Of a stretch of 64,000 bases of DNA, positions 32,094 to 45,800 are shown piece after piece; within the stretch, counting starts at the first letter, position 1; each line of letters begins with the position of its first letter. The notes below the pieces were generated by a model that had not been told where the DNA came from, did no database searches, and worked only from the letters and a program-made list of their open reading frames with translations. The stretch is taken from positions 1-64,000 of the forward strand of contig JASAND010022041.1 of the NCBI GenBank assembly GCA_030248195.1, in the 5' to 3' direction. A program made the position numbers and the translations under genes. This DNA comes from Trissonchulus latispiculum (lineage: Eukaryota; Nematoda; Enoplea; Enoplida; Ironidae).

Positions 32094-33594
32094 AGGTTAA
32101 ACGACAGTGCTCAACTGATTTTTGGCGTGTGTACATCCATGCAACATCTAGGTTAAAGTTTTACAGTTACCCACGAGCTGCTTATTTCGGCCTTAGATTG
32201 GAAGAGTCTTTCTTTCTTTCCTGTCTGATGGGCCACCCCTCCGAACCTTTTCTACAGCCTCTTATTTTTCATTCCAAGCCCACCAACCAGGCAATACTAG
32301 GTTTGTTGGTGTTGTTGTTGTTATTTCCGGGCTACTCAGCCAACTTAGTCGCTATTAATAATCGTTTGGCGAAAGAAACGTGTCTGGCCTGAGGGTGACT
32401 ACGGTCTCTTCATTTGGAAGGACCAATAACCGCAAGTCTGTTTGCCTTGGGGGTCATATTTTCTATCCGTGACCTTTGTCTCTCCGCCTCTTGTCCGTTT
32501 TCACTGGACTACGGAGAGCAGCATTTTAAGGGACTCTAGAACTGCCTGAACATGTTGGGCCATGACTAAAAAGTAAAAAAGTACTGATTTAAAGGGGGGA
32601 GGCAGATCACTATCTAGTTTTTAATTTGAGGGTGCTCAGAGAGTACAGAATTTGCTTTGACGATAAGATGGTTGGTACATTAGCGTGCGGTATGCTTTGG
32701 CCACTACTCTCAGGCTACGCCAAGATAACAGGACGCATATCATACATACTCTAATCATTACGGGCTTTTGCTTATGCGTATTGGATCAGTTTGTAGCAAC
32801 TGGTGGTTGTCTCTTTCCGTTGAGGCACAAGCTGTGCTTGTACCCTAACCACTTACTTACCTCTTCCTCCCAAAAAGGAATAGAAAACTACTAAGTCAAG
32901 CAGATTCACCGGCTGTGCCTTACCTTGCATGATGACAAAATAGACACAGTTAAACAGGTACACTCAAAGTTCTTTAGATTTGATCTTCAAACACTTACTG
33001 CGCGTGAGAGCACAGATTTGTGGTAGAGGCTCTGCTGCTAGCATGCTGAGCAGATCAAGTAGGTAAAGCGTAGAGCGATGATTACTAACAGCTTGAGAGC
33101 TTGCGCATTCTTGAGAGCTTATTCTCTATGTACGTGACGCAGTGTTGGTTAACCATGTTCTGAGACCGCCTGGGTTTTGAAGAAAATCTGTATATCTGAA
33201 ACCTGTGATGCTGATCGAGACCCCTAAGGATTTGTGTAGATGGTAAGTGACAAATGCAACGGTATTTCATCTTGTCTGAGTAAGAAACAACTTGTTTATT
33301 TATAATATATACTTTGTATGATCACAAATGGTATAAACATATACATAAAGTGATATATACAAACAAACAGCCCCTGTCTAAAACGGCAACAAACGCTACG
33401 TCTAAGATTGCAACAAATTCTCTAACAATACAATTAATTTGGGAAAATTTGGTTCAGAGCAAAATTAGCTGATTCTCAATTTTCTTTAAACGCTAAGTGG
33501 TAATATTTGTATCTTACAGTTTGCGGTAATTGCACAAACTAAAATTACTGCATAGTTTACAGACAAACATAAAATTTGCCAGATTGGCGCACCA
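32094..33594. other. intergenic, no gene seen
   Basis: There are no convincing frames. A TTG-rich microsatellite lies at about 32300. The stretch about 32455-32545 resembles about 19498-19590 (GTCATATTTTCTATC, then CCGCCTCTTGTCC, then AGCAGCAT), probably two copies of one retroelement 3' end or SINE. Confidence 0.5.
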
Positions 33595-34142
33595 TGTCCG
33601 GGGACTCCTGCACAGTTCTATACTTCCGAACAAAATAGGCCAATTACACCAGTTTTCAGCAGCACTGCTTGGTTTTTTGCACAATAATGCGTTGCATGCA
33701 AGCGAAATTTGTCAGTCTATTGTCTATGCTGCATTTCCTTAAAACGGAGAGAAACTTCTTCATTAGCACAGAATTTCAAGTAGTGCTTTTATGGAGGAGT
33801 GAAACCTAGCCAGCAGAGATTACAGCTCTGATGTAGTTATTTATATTTCTTGGAAGTTTTAGTTTCAATTACACTGTGTCGCTCTGACAGTTGTAATTTG
33901 AAAAATTTCAGAAAAATGTGTGGATGGAATACATTAAAAATATTTCTAACATTATGGATTGGGTATTGAATCAGAATAATTGGTTTTCAGAAAGACACTA
34001 TATTGATTGACTGACTGTTTCTAACTTTAAAATTTATTTCAAGGTTTTTAAATTAGATTTATTGTAAAACTGGCTTTTAATATTAGAAAGAGGTAGAAAG
34101 AAACATTTAATTTATTCCTATATTTTGGATCTTAATTTAATT

Positions 34143-34715
34143 AACTTTAACTATCCCTCCAACTCCATTGGGGTAAATTGGGGTCATTTGTATTAAAATG
34201 TATTTAAAGGTTGGTGAAGGTTAAAGAAGTTATCTGGGTGATTCTGACCTCTCAACAATGAAAATATAAAACAATTTTTCAGTTTATAACTACAATGTTC
34301 TAATTAAACATATCTTGTAAAATAACTTAATAAGAATAATGATACTCATGAACTTAAATAATTCATGAAACGTTGAACATTAAATTCTTAAAGAATTGAA
34401 GAATTCAAAATTCCAGACTTTAAATCATTTTTGTGGTTATAAATTAATCAAAAATATCTTTCTTTCAAATCTATCTTAATCTTATCAATGAACACATTTT
34501 CAAAAAAAGACTTCCTTCAAACAAAATTCAGATGGAAATTTTAGGAAACTTTTTCTAAAAACTCAGATTTTTGGAAATCCCAAAATCTTGCCTTATTCTC
34601 AATAGGCTCCACACTTCCACATCGATTTTTTCCGAAAATTTCAAACTTCAAATTTTAATACAGATAACCCCAGTTTAACAATTTACCCCCAAAGGAGTTG
34701 GAGAGAAATAGTTAG
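34143..34715. repeat. central palindrome of the foldback
   Basis: The left CTCCAACTCCATTGGGGTAA and the right inverse TTACCCCCAAAGGAGTTGGAG bound an AT-rich stem. The motif GGGGTCATxTGTxTTAA and ATTTAAAGGTTG recur in the element at 47761-49623, so the two may be related. Confidence 0.55.
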
Positions 34716-34878
34716 AGATCCAATATTTAGGAATAAATTAAATCAACTGCTTTCTAATATTTGAAAGCTAAGTTTACAGTGAATCTAATTTAAGAACCAC
34801 TAAATAAAATTAAAAGTTAGAAACAGGCAGTCAATACAGTTTCTTTCTGAAAACCAATTATTCTGATTCAATACTCAA

Positions 34879-36175
34879 GGCCAGTTTACACTGCCAAACT
34901 TGGACCAAACTCAGACCAAACTAAACTTGCTCCAAACTCGAGTTTGGTCCAAGTTTGGTCTAAGTTTTGTAGTGTGATATTACTCCAAACTCAGACCAAA
35001 CTTAAACCAAACCTGACTTTGCAAGTTTGGTCTCAGACCAAATTTAGTTTGGCGTTCAGACCAAACAGCCAATCAGAATACGCCAAGTAGTCATTATATA
35101 TGCTGTGCAATTCTGTGTATTCATTGTCGTCGCAAGGTTGTCTAGTCTTGCAATGGTGTGGACTGTTGAAAAGGAAGCGGAACTTATAGATTTTTATAGA
35201 AAATATAAATTTTTTTTAATTTTTATACTGCATAAACAACTTTTTGCTAAACTGCAGATTGGTTACTGTTGAAAATTTGTATAATAAAATATGATTAAGT
35301 ACTAAAAATTAGGGAAACCTAAATTATTGAATACCTGTGGCTAGGTATCGGAGAGTTACTGCAAGTCGTTCTTCCACGCTGAGTGCCTCGCGGAGATGCG
35401 TCGTCAGCCTCATGACACGCCCACATATGGCTTCCTCGAGAATCGTAAATGTTCCCTCATCCTGAGCCACCTTCTGTACCCTCACGATCTTGGAGTCGCA
35501 ATTCTTGGAGTAGATTGTCGTAGCAGCCTGGGATCTGCGACTCAAAAGCCATTTCTTGGACCAGCAGGAGCGCCTGCGCCTTTTTGATATCTGATCCTCA
35601 TTGTCCATTGTTTCAAGTAGCACTACAATAGCTGCCATAGGTGTGTTTAGGGATGTGGCGGCTAATTTCTCGCCAAATTGCCGCTCGAAACTCCCTTCCC
35701 TCCCACATTTTAGCCTTCCCCGCTCACAGATTTTGAAGTTTTGGTAAAGATATTAAAATTGTCCAGCAATGCCAAAACGAATGCAAAGCTGTTCGAAACG
35801 AACCTGAATAGCAATTTTTTCAAAAAGTTAAAAACGTTTTAGGATTTTTGGAGGTTATATACCCCCCTTCTGTCCGGGCAGATCCACCCAGTTTTTGCCA
35901 AAATACACACCTATGGTAGCTGCTGCTCTTTTTCGCAAGCTGATTCCAGAAATCACAACAAGAATGTTGCAAATTCAGTTTGCGCGCCAATTCAAAATTA
36001 TATTCAATTTGCTTGGCTGTTTGGAGTTAGTTTGGAGGGAGTTTGGCCAAACTTTAGCTGATCTAGGTTGTGCAGTGTGAATAGGAAAGTTTGGCCCGCA
36101 GAGCACCAAACTCGAAGTTTGGAGCAAGTTTAGTTTGGTCTGAGTTTGGTCCAAGTTTGGCAATGTAAACTGGCC
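34879..36175. mobile_element. PIF/Harbinger-like element inside the foldback
   Basis: The ends GGCCAGTTTACACTGCCAAA and its inverse are followed by repeated CCAAACT units in both arms. A frame on its minus strand (35324-35638) resembles the N-terminal part of a Harbinger transposase. No clean 3-bp duplication was found (flanks CAA and TTC). Confidence 0.65.
35324..35638 (-). pseudogene. PIF/Harbinger transposase fragment
   Basis: The 104-codon frame has the order seen at the N-terminus of Harbinger (DDE_Tnp_4) transposases: basic RRRRSCWSKKWLLSRR, then CGRVMRLTTHLREAL and ERLAVTLRYLATG. It ends at ACAG followed by GTATTC, a possible splice donor. The catalytic DDE part is not visible, so this is a remnant or first exon of a deleted element. 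Confidence 0.65.
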
Positions 36176-36784
36176 TTCAATTAATAAGTCAAGTTTTTAT
36201 TTAATTATGTTAGAAATATTTTTAATGTATTCCACACATTTTTCTGAAATTTTTCAAATTACAACTGTCAGAGCGACACAGTGTAATTGAAGCTAAAACT
36301 TCCAAGAAATATAAATAACTACATCAGAGCTGTAATCTCTGCTGGCTAGGTTTCACTCCTCCATAAAAGCACTACTTGAAATTCTGTGCTAATGAAGAAG
36401 TTTCTCTCCGTTTTAAGGAAATGCAGCATAGACAATAGACTGACAAATTTCGCTTGCATGCAACGCATTATTGTGCAAAAAACCAAGCAGTGCTGCTGAA
36501 AACTGGTGTCATTGGCCTATTTTGTTCGGAAGTATAGAACTGTGCAGGAGTCCCCGGACAGCACCAAACACTTTAGAACATGTAAAAACAAGAATTAAAA
36601 TAACGGCACCTACATACACTAGCGGGAAGACCTAAGAATGAAAAGGCAAAAGTAACAACAATCAGAGACTTGCAGAGATTATTTTAAGCAATAACTTGGC
36701 AAATGCTAAAAAATTTAGGAAATCCACCAGATTTCGAAAAAAGAGAGCCTTCGTAAGATATAGCTGTTCGGACGTAGATTCGGA

Positions 36785-36871
36785 CTAGAAAAGACCGGCC
36801 AGTTTCTTAAGATCTATTTGCTTCCATTCTGCCAGTGAGCTGAATTCGGCTCTGGAGATTCCAAATGCATC
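36785..36871 (-). CDS. svil: svil last exon: headpiece C-terminus and stop
   Basis: Acceptor TTTTTAG, phase 0. It encodes DAFGISRAEFSSLAEWKQ and KKLAGLF before TAG. The EF-x2-LxxWKQ-x3-KK-x3-LF pattern is the F-actin-binding helix end of villin headpieces. Confidence 0.93.
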   Translation of the reverse strand, partial: DAFGISRAEFSSLAEWKQIDLKKLAGLF

Positions 36872-39800
36872 CTAAAAAGTCTGCTCACCAATAAGTAATA
36901 CATACCTACAGCCATGCTGCTCTTTGAGGGGACAAAATTTTCTTTTTCTTTTTCTTGGGAAAAAAGAATATGTCACAAGTTGAAAGTGGACAGCTGTTAC
37001 CTTTAAAGACGTAAACAACAAAGTCTAAAGGTCAGGGTGTGTATACATTAGGTGACTCTGGTAGCTGTTGCCAATAGTTTATGCCTATCACAGCAAGAAG
37101 TCATTAATCAAGTTATGAAATGCAAGATCCATTCTTTTTTGTTTTTCATTATTTAAAGAAAATTTCTCATTTTATTTCCCCTCAAATAATGACATGGCTG
37201 TACATGCATACATTGATTACGTAATACATCGAAAAACGTCAATCGAACTATGCTGAGATGTGCGTGTGACTCAAGGTGAGGGTCGGTTTTGCGCATAAAG
37301 ACGCATACACTACAGCGTTATCAAGAATGAGTAGTGAGTACGCCATCGAATGTAACACCTCAGGGACTCACTGCTATCAGGGGATGGTGCATGTTCGGCG
37401 CACCGGTTTTACCCACAAACCTGGGCCTACTGCCGCTGTTACGATAAAATCCTTCCTAGATAATATCAAAGTAAAATTTATCCAGGGGGAAAGATTCCAC
37501 CGGTGATACCTTCGCCCTCGCTCGTTTACGCAATCTTGTATGTTACAAAAGCTCACTCACTTACAGTCAAATTTGCATTAAAATACTCATTTTTGAAGAA
37601 GTGAATGTCTTCTGGAGTGAATATCTTTTAAAAGTGTCATATTTTAGATCATTGAATACACGACACTCCGCCTGACTCAGAGACAACAACATGTGAACAG
37701 GGCCTTACAGATAAATCAGTGTCGTGAATTTGACTAAATTCAATCACGCTTTCACAGACACTGCTTGCATTGCTGTTATAGCAGATAATAGAGGCCTGCA
37801 CGGGCCGAATTTTTGCGGCCCGGCCCGGCCCGGCCCGTAAAAAATCTTTCTCGGCCCGCCCGGCCCGGCCCGTCAACTGCTTCGGCCCGGCCCGGCCCGG
37901 CCCGTCAGATGCTTCGGCCCGGCCCGGCCCGGCCCGTCAAAATTTTCGGTCCGCCCGGGCCACGAAATTTTTCGTTTGTCCCAAAATGCAAAATTACGTA
38001 AATAATTTTCTTAGCTTGGTTATTAAAAACAGAATCTCTGATTTTCAGTGCTTTTTCTAGGAAAAGTGTGTTTTCTAAAAACTGATTTTTCGAGTTTTAA
38101 TGGTTTTTAAACGCAGTTTTAAGGACAAAATAATTTTAGTCTCTACAAATGAAAGCAAAAAGATACTGCCTCATGTTGACACTTTGTATATATAAGACTG
38201 GAGCGCTAGAAAAACAAAAAACTGAAAATTGCCTAAAGGTTACAGTGGCAACATTTAAATATTGTACTTTTATTAAACCAGATGAAATTTTGTGAATTGC
38301 GCATTTTATAAGAATTAGTTGAGAATTAAACTAATTAGAAGTAGAGGACTTTAGAAAGATACAATTGTGCAGAAGGAGTAAACTTTCATTTCTAAAGAAG
38401 TAGTAAATCTTTGCTCCACAGACTCAAAACTTTGATTGTTTTAAAACTGCGTTTTTCTAAGTAAATGCATCGTTTTCTTAACCAAAACCAAAATAAAATA
38501 CTTACACTGTTACTTGTTACTAATACCATATATATTGCCCTATTCCAAAGTTTCATTAATATTGTAAACGCTAAAATTACTTAGGCGAATTGAGGATTTG
38601 ACATTAATGATGTGACGATAAATACATGTATTATTTATGAAAATAAAATGCTAACGTTACTGCGGGAAATCAGTGTTAGTTTGAACGAAACATATTACGG
38701 AAACACAAAACATTTTATGCTAAAAAATGAATTACTATTTTATAGTTAAATCTTTCAAAAACTGATGGCGGGCCGGACTGTCGGCCCGCGGCCCGGCCCG
38801 GCCCGTGAGTTTCGGCCCGCGGCCCGGCCCGGCCCGTGAACTTTGGTCGTCGGCCCGCCCGGCACGGCCCGCGGGCCGGGCCGGGCCGGGCCGGGCCGGG
38901 CCGCGGGCCGTAATGCAGGCCTCTAGCAGATAAGTTGAAGATCCTTTCCCTGGGACACAACTGTCGTCACAAATGTTTTTTTCAAAGTCGGTATATAACT
39001 ACAATACCAGGTATCCTCTAATTCTGACTTACTTGAAATTCGTTGTCAGTGAGATATGACTCAAGACATCTGCTGTCAACGCCAATTGGTAGCGGTCGTT
39101 GTTTAAGTTCAATCAATGAATAAGTATCCTTGGACAGCAGCTGCAGCAGTTCTCTAGGATCTCTGGGAAGGCCAAGGCATGCCTATAATGTAAAGTAATT
39201 TCAACCAATTTTGAATTACTCCTTGTGCTGACTCCAATTCGATGTTTCATATAACTACTTCTATTTTGAATAGCAAAATACATATATAGTTACCTATAGA
39301 TAACGGGTAATATACCTCTGTATTTAGTTCTTCTATGTCCTTGTCATGCTCCCATAAAGGGAACAATGATCTAAAATCCTCAGGCTCTAAACCAGCCCAA
39401 ACCAATCGGCATACTGGATCTAGGGAGCTATTTTCACCTAAAAAATAAAAACAAATTAATGACAAGAAATGATATATAATGGCACAGTGATAACTCCTTA
39501 GTCAGTTTGGTTATAATCTAAACATTATCAAGTTATATTATGAATGCCCTGTAGAATGGCTTCATTCAGATTTATATGAATTTAGCGCCAGCAGGGGGGC
39601 GGGGAGAACTCATGTTTGTTGACTACACCGAATCAAATGTCAACAACAGCTAGATTGGTAATTGGTATCATATTATATTGGCAAGTATGCGCACTTGCTC
39701 AAAGGATTTTTGGAGAATGCTTTGCGGCAGTGAAGATTCGAGCAACCGGCAGTTAGGATAAGAAAGAAGCATAAGTCCTGCTCAGCAATTCATGCTTAGT

Positions 39801-42800
39801 TTATTAATACTACATATACACGAGTACACTATCTATAAGACACAAACACAGACCATGACGACATACTTATGTATAAATCAAACCTTTTTGATTAGCATAA
39901 TCGAGGAAAATTTTGAGAGCAATTTTGATGTTCTGATAAAAGTGCATTTTAGCAAAGTCCAGATCACATCCATCCTGCTGTGGACACCATCCAGCCCAGA
40001 GCCATACGGTATTGGAGGTATCCAAGATGAAGAGTCCTGAAATAACAAAGTGTAGAAGCAAAAGGCAGTCAAACCGACATGCACACTAAGAGCTGGCTCA
40101 TTATCTGATTAGTAACAACAAGAGTACATAATAGATAAGAGTATGAAACTCTTACACTAGCATGTACAAATCATGCTAGGTATGCTCGGTTCATTAACTC
40201 GGGACCCCCTCCCCCGTAACTTCCGGGGGGGGTCCCACTTTGCACTAATTACACGCTTTCATATAAGCGTGTGTCTGCTCGCTGATTGGCCCACTAGCCT
40301 AAGACTTACTGTAGGGAATCTATTAGTTATTTTAATTAATTAATTATAACTTTAATTAGGTTAGTACAATAATAAAACTAATTCGACAACTTTGTAGCAT
40401 TTTTTCTGCTCTTTAAAATGATATAAAAATTGTTGCACAATACAAAAATTCGAAGGAATGTAATGTGCAACAATTTTTATATCATTGGAAAAAGCAGAAA
40501 AAATGCTACAAATTAGTTTTATGATTGTACTAACCTAATTAAAGTTATAATTAATTAAAATAACTAATAAATTCCTACAGTAAGTCTTAGGCTAGTGGGC
40601 CAATCAAGCGAGCACGCTTGCAATATGAAAGCGTGTAATTAGTGACAAAGTATGGGACCCCCCCCCCCCCCCCCCCCCGGGGAGTTACGGGGGGGGGGTC
40701 CCAGTTGTGAACCGAGCATACCTAGCATGATTTGTACATGCTAGTGTAAGAGTTTCATACTCTTATCTAGTATGTACTCTTGGTAACAAGAAAAGCTGTT
40801 CCGCAATACCGAAGAATCGACAAATTTCCTGTTTTTGCTTTCACATGCTTCAAAAAAGATTTTAGTAAATCAGCTGCTTAATGTAGTTACGGCAGTTCAC
40901 AGTAGAGATAAGCACGGGCCGGATTTTTTCGGCCCGGCCCGGCCCGCTCCAAAATCTTGCTCGGCCCTGCCCGGCCCGGCCCGCTGGCAATATGTTTTGG
41001 CCCGGCCCGGCCCGGCCCGCTCCAAAATTCGGCCCGGCCCGGCCCGCCAAAAGAAAAATTCCAAAATTTTTCTAACAATATTATTGCAAAGGCTCCAATG
41101 CAATTTGGAAACGCTAAAATATGCTACAAAATGTTAAATTTTGCTGTAAAATAGCCGGAAGGAGTTGATTGTAGCTAATTTTAGCGATTTTAGATCATTT
41201 TCTATAGTCGATCCGGCCCGTTTCGGCCCGCGCCGGCCCGCAGTTAAAAAATTTTCTCGGCCCGGCCCGGCCCGGCCCGTTAACAGATGGATGTCGGCCC
41301 GGCCCGGCCCGGCCCGCGGGCCGGGCCGGGCCGGGCCGGGCCGACGGGCCGAAATGCTCATGTCTAGTTCACAGACGACTGCAATCGTTCTGTCCGTTAA
41401 AACTTGCAATGAATTTTCTTGCCACGATGCTTGCTACAAGTATTTCTCTATTATTTTAGCATTTTGCAATAGAAAGGTACTTTTAGTTTTTGTTATAATG
41501 TCGATGTATTTCATCACCTGGTTGCGTAACACTGTACAGATCATCTTGATTGTAAGGAAACGGCTCGTATCCAGTGGGACTGTAGGTCTGACTAGGAACA
41601 TCCCAGGCTGCCAAAAACCCTGATACGCAGTTTAGATGAAACAGACGTGGTGTGGTCGTGAGGCAGTTTTCTTCAAAAGTTACAGAAACCGGGCAGTTTT
41701 CGCAACCAAGCACTTCGAAAAATTTTGTAGACTGACTTTGTTTGACTTCATGAACCTGCAGAGATCCTGATGAACTTGAGATTGCATTAAGTTTTCTGAA
41801 ACAATTTAAAATTACATGGAATCTTGGACAATACAATCAGTAAATAAATAACTCAATTTTACCTTGTTCAGGACATTCAGTTAGTATTTATTCTTTTCAG
41901 ATCTCTTCAAAATTGATACGTTTCCAATTATAATGAACAAACTACGATTTTTTTTCTTACCCAGCTGCTGCAAGCTTTGAGAAGGACTTCGCTGATTCAA
42001 CAAATGCACTGGTTTCTCCATGCCATATCCACAGTTCCTTTCCCTTCAATGTGAACAAAAGATAGGATGCCTGACTTCGAAGACTAGTAGAACTACAGGG
42101 GACTTCGACTAAACGATATTCTTCACCAACAATGCCACGAGCCAGAAATAGTCGATTTGTGTCTAAAATTGAAATACACAATATGATTATCGGATGTTTG
42201 GTAGTAATGCTAGAGTGAGCAATATATATACTATTCATCCAATCCTAATTTTATTAAAGATTTGTTTGGTTTGACGGAAAACGTTATCCTGAGTGGTGAA
42301 CAGCAATCAGGAACATAACCCTATGAAAGCAAATTCCAACAGAAACCCATCAGAGTTTTGATAAAATACTTCTGAACAACACAAAATACTAAGCACAGTA
42401 AAACACATTTAGCCCTGTTCACAGTTTAAAGACTATTCGGCCACACAAATATACATTTTAGCAAATTTACAATAATACAGATATAATTTTTCATTTTCCA
42501 ATAAAAATCTTACCACATTCTACTTTGTCCGTTTTCTTTCCTCTGATGACAACCATCTGACCGTCGAAAAGACTGACAAAAGCAGGCGGTTCTTCGCCAG
42601 CTTGAATTCTTATCATTGGCCCCTTTTCCTTGTTGATATCCAAAGCCATTAAGGCGGCAGCTCCCTGTTCGTTGATAGAGGAACTATTGCCATGCCAGAA
42701 GAAATAACAGAACCGATCCCTTCCAGCAACCGAATGACGACTTTCCTCTCCTTTTAGGGTCTTTATACCTGAAAGATTAGTAGCACACGAAAATGTCTCT

Positions 42801-45800
42801 ATATTGCCTTCATGGACCTATTGTTAGGTGGAATACCATTTCGGAGTGTATTCTGCCAAGAAAGGTTTTAAACTGATCCAAACACAGTTATTTCTTCTTG
42901 AAAAATAAGTTTCCCCAACGATTGGCTCTGAACATCAGGATTTCTCATAAAGGGAGCGATTTATCAATTTTATACGGTCTCTTGGCTTTAAATACTTCTA
43001 ACCAGACATGAAGGGACCAAATCTTGAGGAGTGAGTAATTCCACGTCCGGTAGCAGACGAGAAACCGGAACTTTCGGATTTTTGTCCACATATCACCCGA
43101 TGTTTTGGTTTAGTTAGTTGGTCAAGTCCTCTTCAGGTAGGAAAAGTATGGCTCCGAGAGAAATCTACGTCCCTATCAACTCTAATAACTGTTACTTAAA
43201 GTCTCTATTTATGCACTCTTGATTATACCAACCTGTTTGACAAACCATGTAATGCCAACGGACAACATAAGAATCTTCAGTGAAAAATATGCCGTGTTGA
43301 TTTAGCGGAAGCTCTTCCTTAGAATTTTCTGTCACGTGCCAGACATTGATGGAATGAGTTACAACCTAAATCAAATTGGAACAAAGATGTCTTTGGCAAC
43401 TTTAGTAAGAAGGAAAATGTTTTCAGAACACTTTCAGTATTTAAGTGGAACTAAATTAAATATAAAATGCATATTGGATGTACCTCAAATTTTGATCTTT
43501 TAGGATCGGTGTGGTCGAAGACCAATCGTCCACGACCAACTGACGATCCGTCAATTATCAAATTCGGTTCAGGCACTGGTCTCGAAAGCATTTCTTTGAT
43601 ATCGCAAGGACCGGGACCTTTGACTAGCAAGGCTCTTTCCTTCTAAAATGATCATAATGGGAAAAAAACAAGTAAACCCAGTGTCAATTGCTAAACATAA
43701 AATATCAACCAGTAACTGCAAACAATCTGAATTACAATTCTTTAGTTTCTTGCTTCTCAGTATCTTTCACGCTCTGCTTCAACATATTATGCATACATAC
43801 ATACTTGCAGTTCCTTTTCTTGCGACCTCGGTGTCTTCGGCAATATAATTTGGTTTGAACTGTCTGAATCGGGCCAATCCGGAAATTTTCCACGAAACAA
43901 GACGGTTTCCATTTTTTCGTTGATTCTGCCGAATATGCACCAGTGTGGTCGTGACTTTTCCGAAGGCACTGAATTATCACAGCCTGAATTATCACATATT
44001 ATTGGTGAAAATATTGAAATATTAGAATACTTAGTGAACATATCTGTGAAAAATTAGACAAATATATACAGACAAAACGCATAGACAATACAAGCCATGT
44101 AGCAAACAAAGAATTTTAAGCTGAAGTGATGGATCAAGTTTTAGTTACTTAATTCGAGATATTCGAATTAAAGATTCAAATGTCTAACTTTAAAAATTCG
44201 AAATGTAATTGTATAGACATGACTTCGAAGTCTTGGCACCAAGCTAGATATTTTTAAGCTTATTTCTTCAGTAACGTTGGGAGATGAGCCATGAGGATTT
44301 TCGGATTGGATGCGTTCGTAAGTTCAAGCCAAGAAATACCCCAGCCCGGTGCACTGGCCCGGCGCACTTGCAATATAAATTTGTGGCCGGCTTTTACACT
44401 TAAACGTACAGTCAACACGTCCGTACAAACAGTATTAGCATTCACATTTACGGAGTTTGGAACCAATAGTTATTGTTGAAGCAGCGTTACCAGTTGAATT
44501 CCAAAATATTGGATTGATATCGCAGTCAGCATAATCACAGGGTTTCCTCCACAAAACAACTGCCAGGGCTTTGGAGTTTTTGCGATCATATGCGGTGGCG
44601 TTTTTGCCATACCAAATGTATAATTCACTGCCAAAATCCAAAACATAGGCCTAAATAAATTAAAACATCTTTCATTATACACACATGTCTCATAAAGCAG
44701 ATAAGAAAACAATGAAATTCAATTCCGGCAAACTTTTTCCAGGAATTCCTCCACACAATGCATAGTTACTACCCAAATCATGCATGAATAAATGCTCACT
44801 TTATTCGAATCAAACATTTCTCGTTTTAGGTTGGCTCCCCATGCCTCCTTATACGGCACCAGACTATTTCCCTCCACGATGTAGACCATATTTGTGGCAT
44901 TGATGCTCATTTCCCACCGATCATCTTCTGCTGGATCATTTACAGCTATAATTAAGTATCAGAATGAAAATAAAACGGTTGAACAATTAATACTACAAGA
45001 TGGCAAATTCTATTAAGTAATAAATAAATAAATCAACACTTTCGTTGGAGTTTTAGTGTTCCGTCCTTGCCGACCTTAGACTCGCGTACTTGTAGCATTT
45101 TCCAAACATATATAGAAGGTTATCATGCCCATTCCAACAATTTAATGTTGTTATAATTCTCAAATATAAAACGGTTACAATAATGTTGCCGTTTGTAAAC
45201 CTATAAATCTGGTTTCAGCATGCATAGGGTAAAACGGGGTAATAAGGAACACCTGGTAATAAGGGACATTTTTCTGGCTTTTGAATCTGTCATTTGACAC
45301 GGGCCAACTAATTACTTCGAATAATATATTAAATAGAAGCCCCATTTCTCCTCTGTCGAATGACGTCTCGATCATGTGCAGTATTTAATCCGTGCAAAAG
45401 ATATTAACAATTACATGGAAGCAGTCATTTTCTACTTTTTTAAAAATTTTGAATTGAGCTACTAGATCCATTTTTGCGCAATGTACAACAAAACTTACCT
45501 CGTTAGAATGAGCAAAACGTGTAGAATATAGCAGCGTCGCTCGTTTCTAAGAATTTTGCTGTTTCCAGGTTTTTCGACCGGATTTTTAAGATGTATATAT
45601 ATTTCCAGTTAATAAGGGACAGCGATTTCGGCTATTAAGGGACACTAGGGGGATAAGAAGGGACAATTCTGGGTATTAAGGAACACGCCGGAATTTGAGA
45701 ATTTCTGTGTCATTCGATAGGTTGTGAGATACCGAACATTTTTGCTTCTTGGACCACATGCTGAAAATTTTTCCTGTTCTCTGTACAGGCGTTTTAAAGT

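Larger units (their letters stand above)
33595..36560. mobile_element. large foldback element with 6-bp target duplication
   Basis: TGTCCGGGGACTCCTGCAC at the left is inverted at the right, with a flanking GCACCA on both sides (33589-33594 and 36561-36566). The arms are several hundred bases long. The left arm is continuous to about 34150. The right arm is interrupted by another element (34879-36175), and the matching sequence (CCAATTATTCTGATTCAATA) resumes on its inner side. A third inverted repeat (about 34143-34715, ACTATCCCTCCAACTCC and its inverse) forms the centre. A 6-bp duplication is unusual for short elements; the superfamily is unresolved. Confidence 0.7.

Noticed and set aside
34879..36175. 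hAT assignment for the GGCCAGTTTACA element
   Set aside because: Flanks show no 8-bp duplication and the internal frame resembles a Harbinger transposase.
33595..36560. Polinton/Maverick assignment from the 6-bp duplication and long inverted arms
   Set aside because: Polintons are far longer and begin with AG; no polymerase, integrase or capsid gene is present.
37649..38960. Frames rich in Gly-Arg-Ala-Gly-Pro
   Set aside because: They are translations of GGCCC arrays and stop outside them.
44260..44466. 68-codon minus-strand frame between two svil exons
   Set aside because: The flanking svil exons join in phase without it and it has no gelsolin-like features; treated as intronic.
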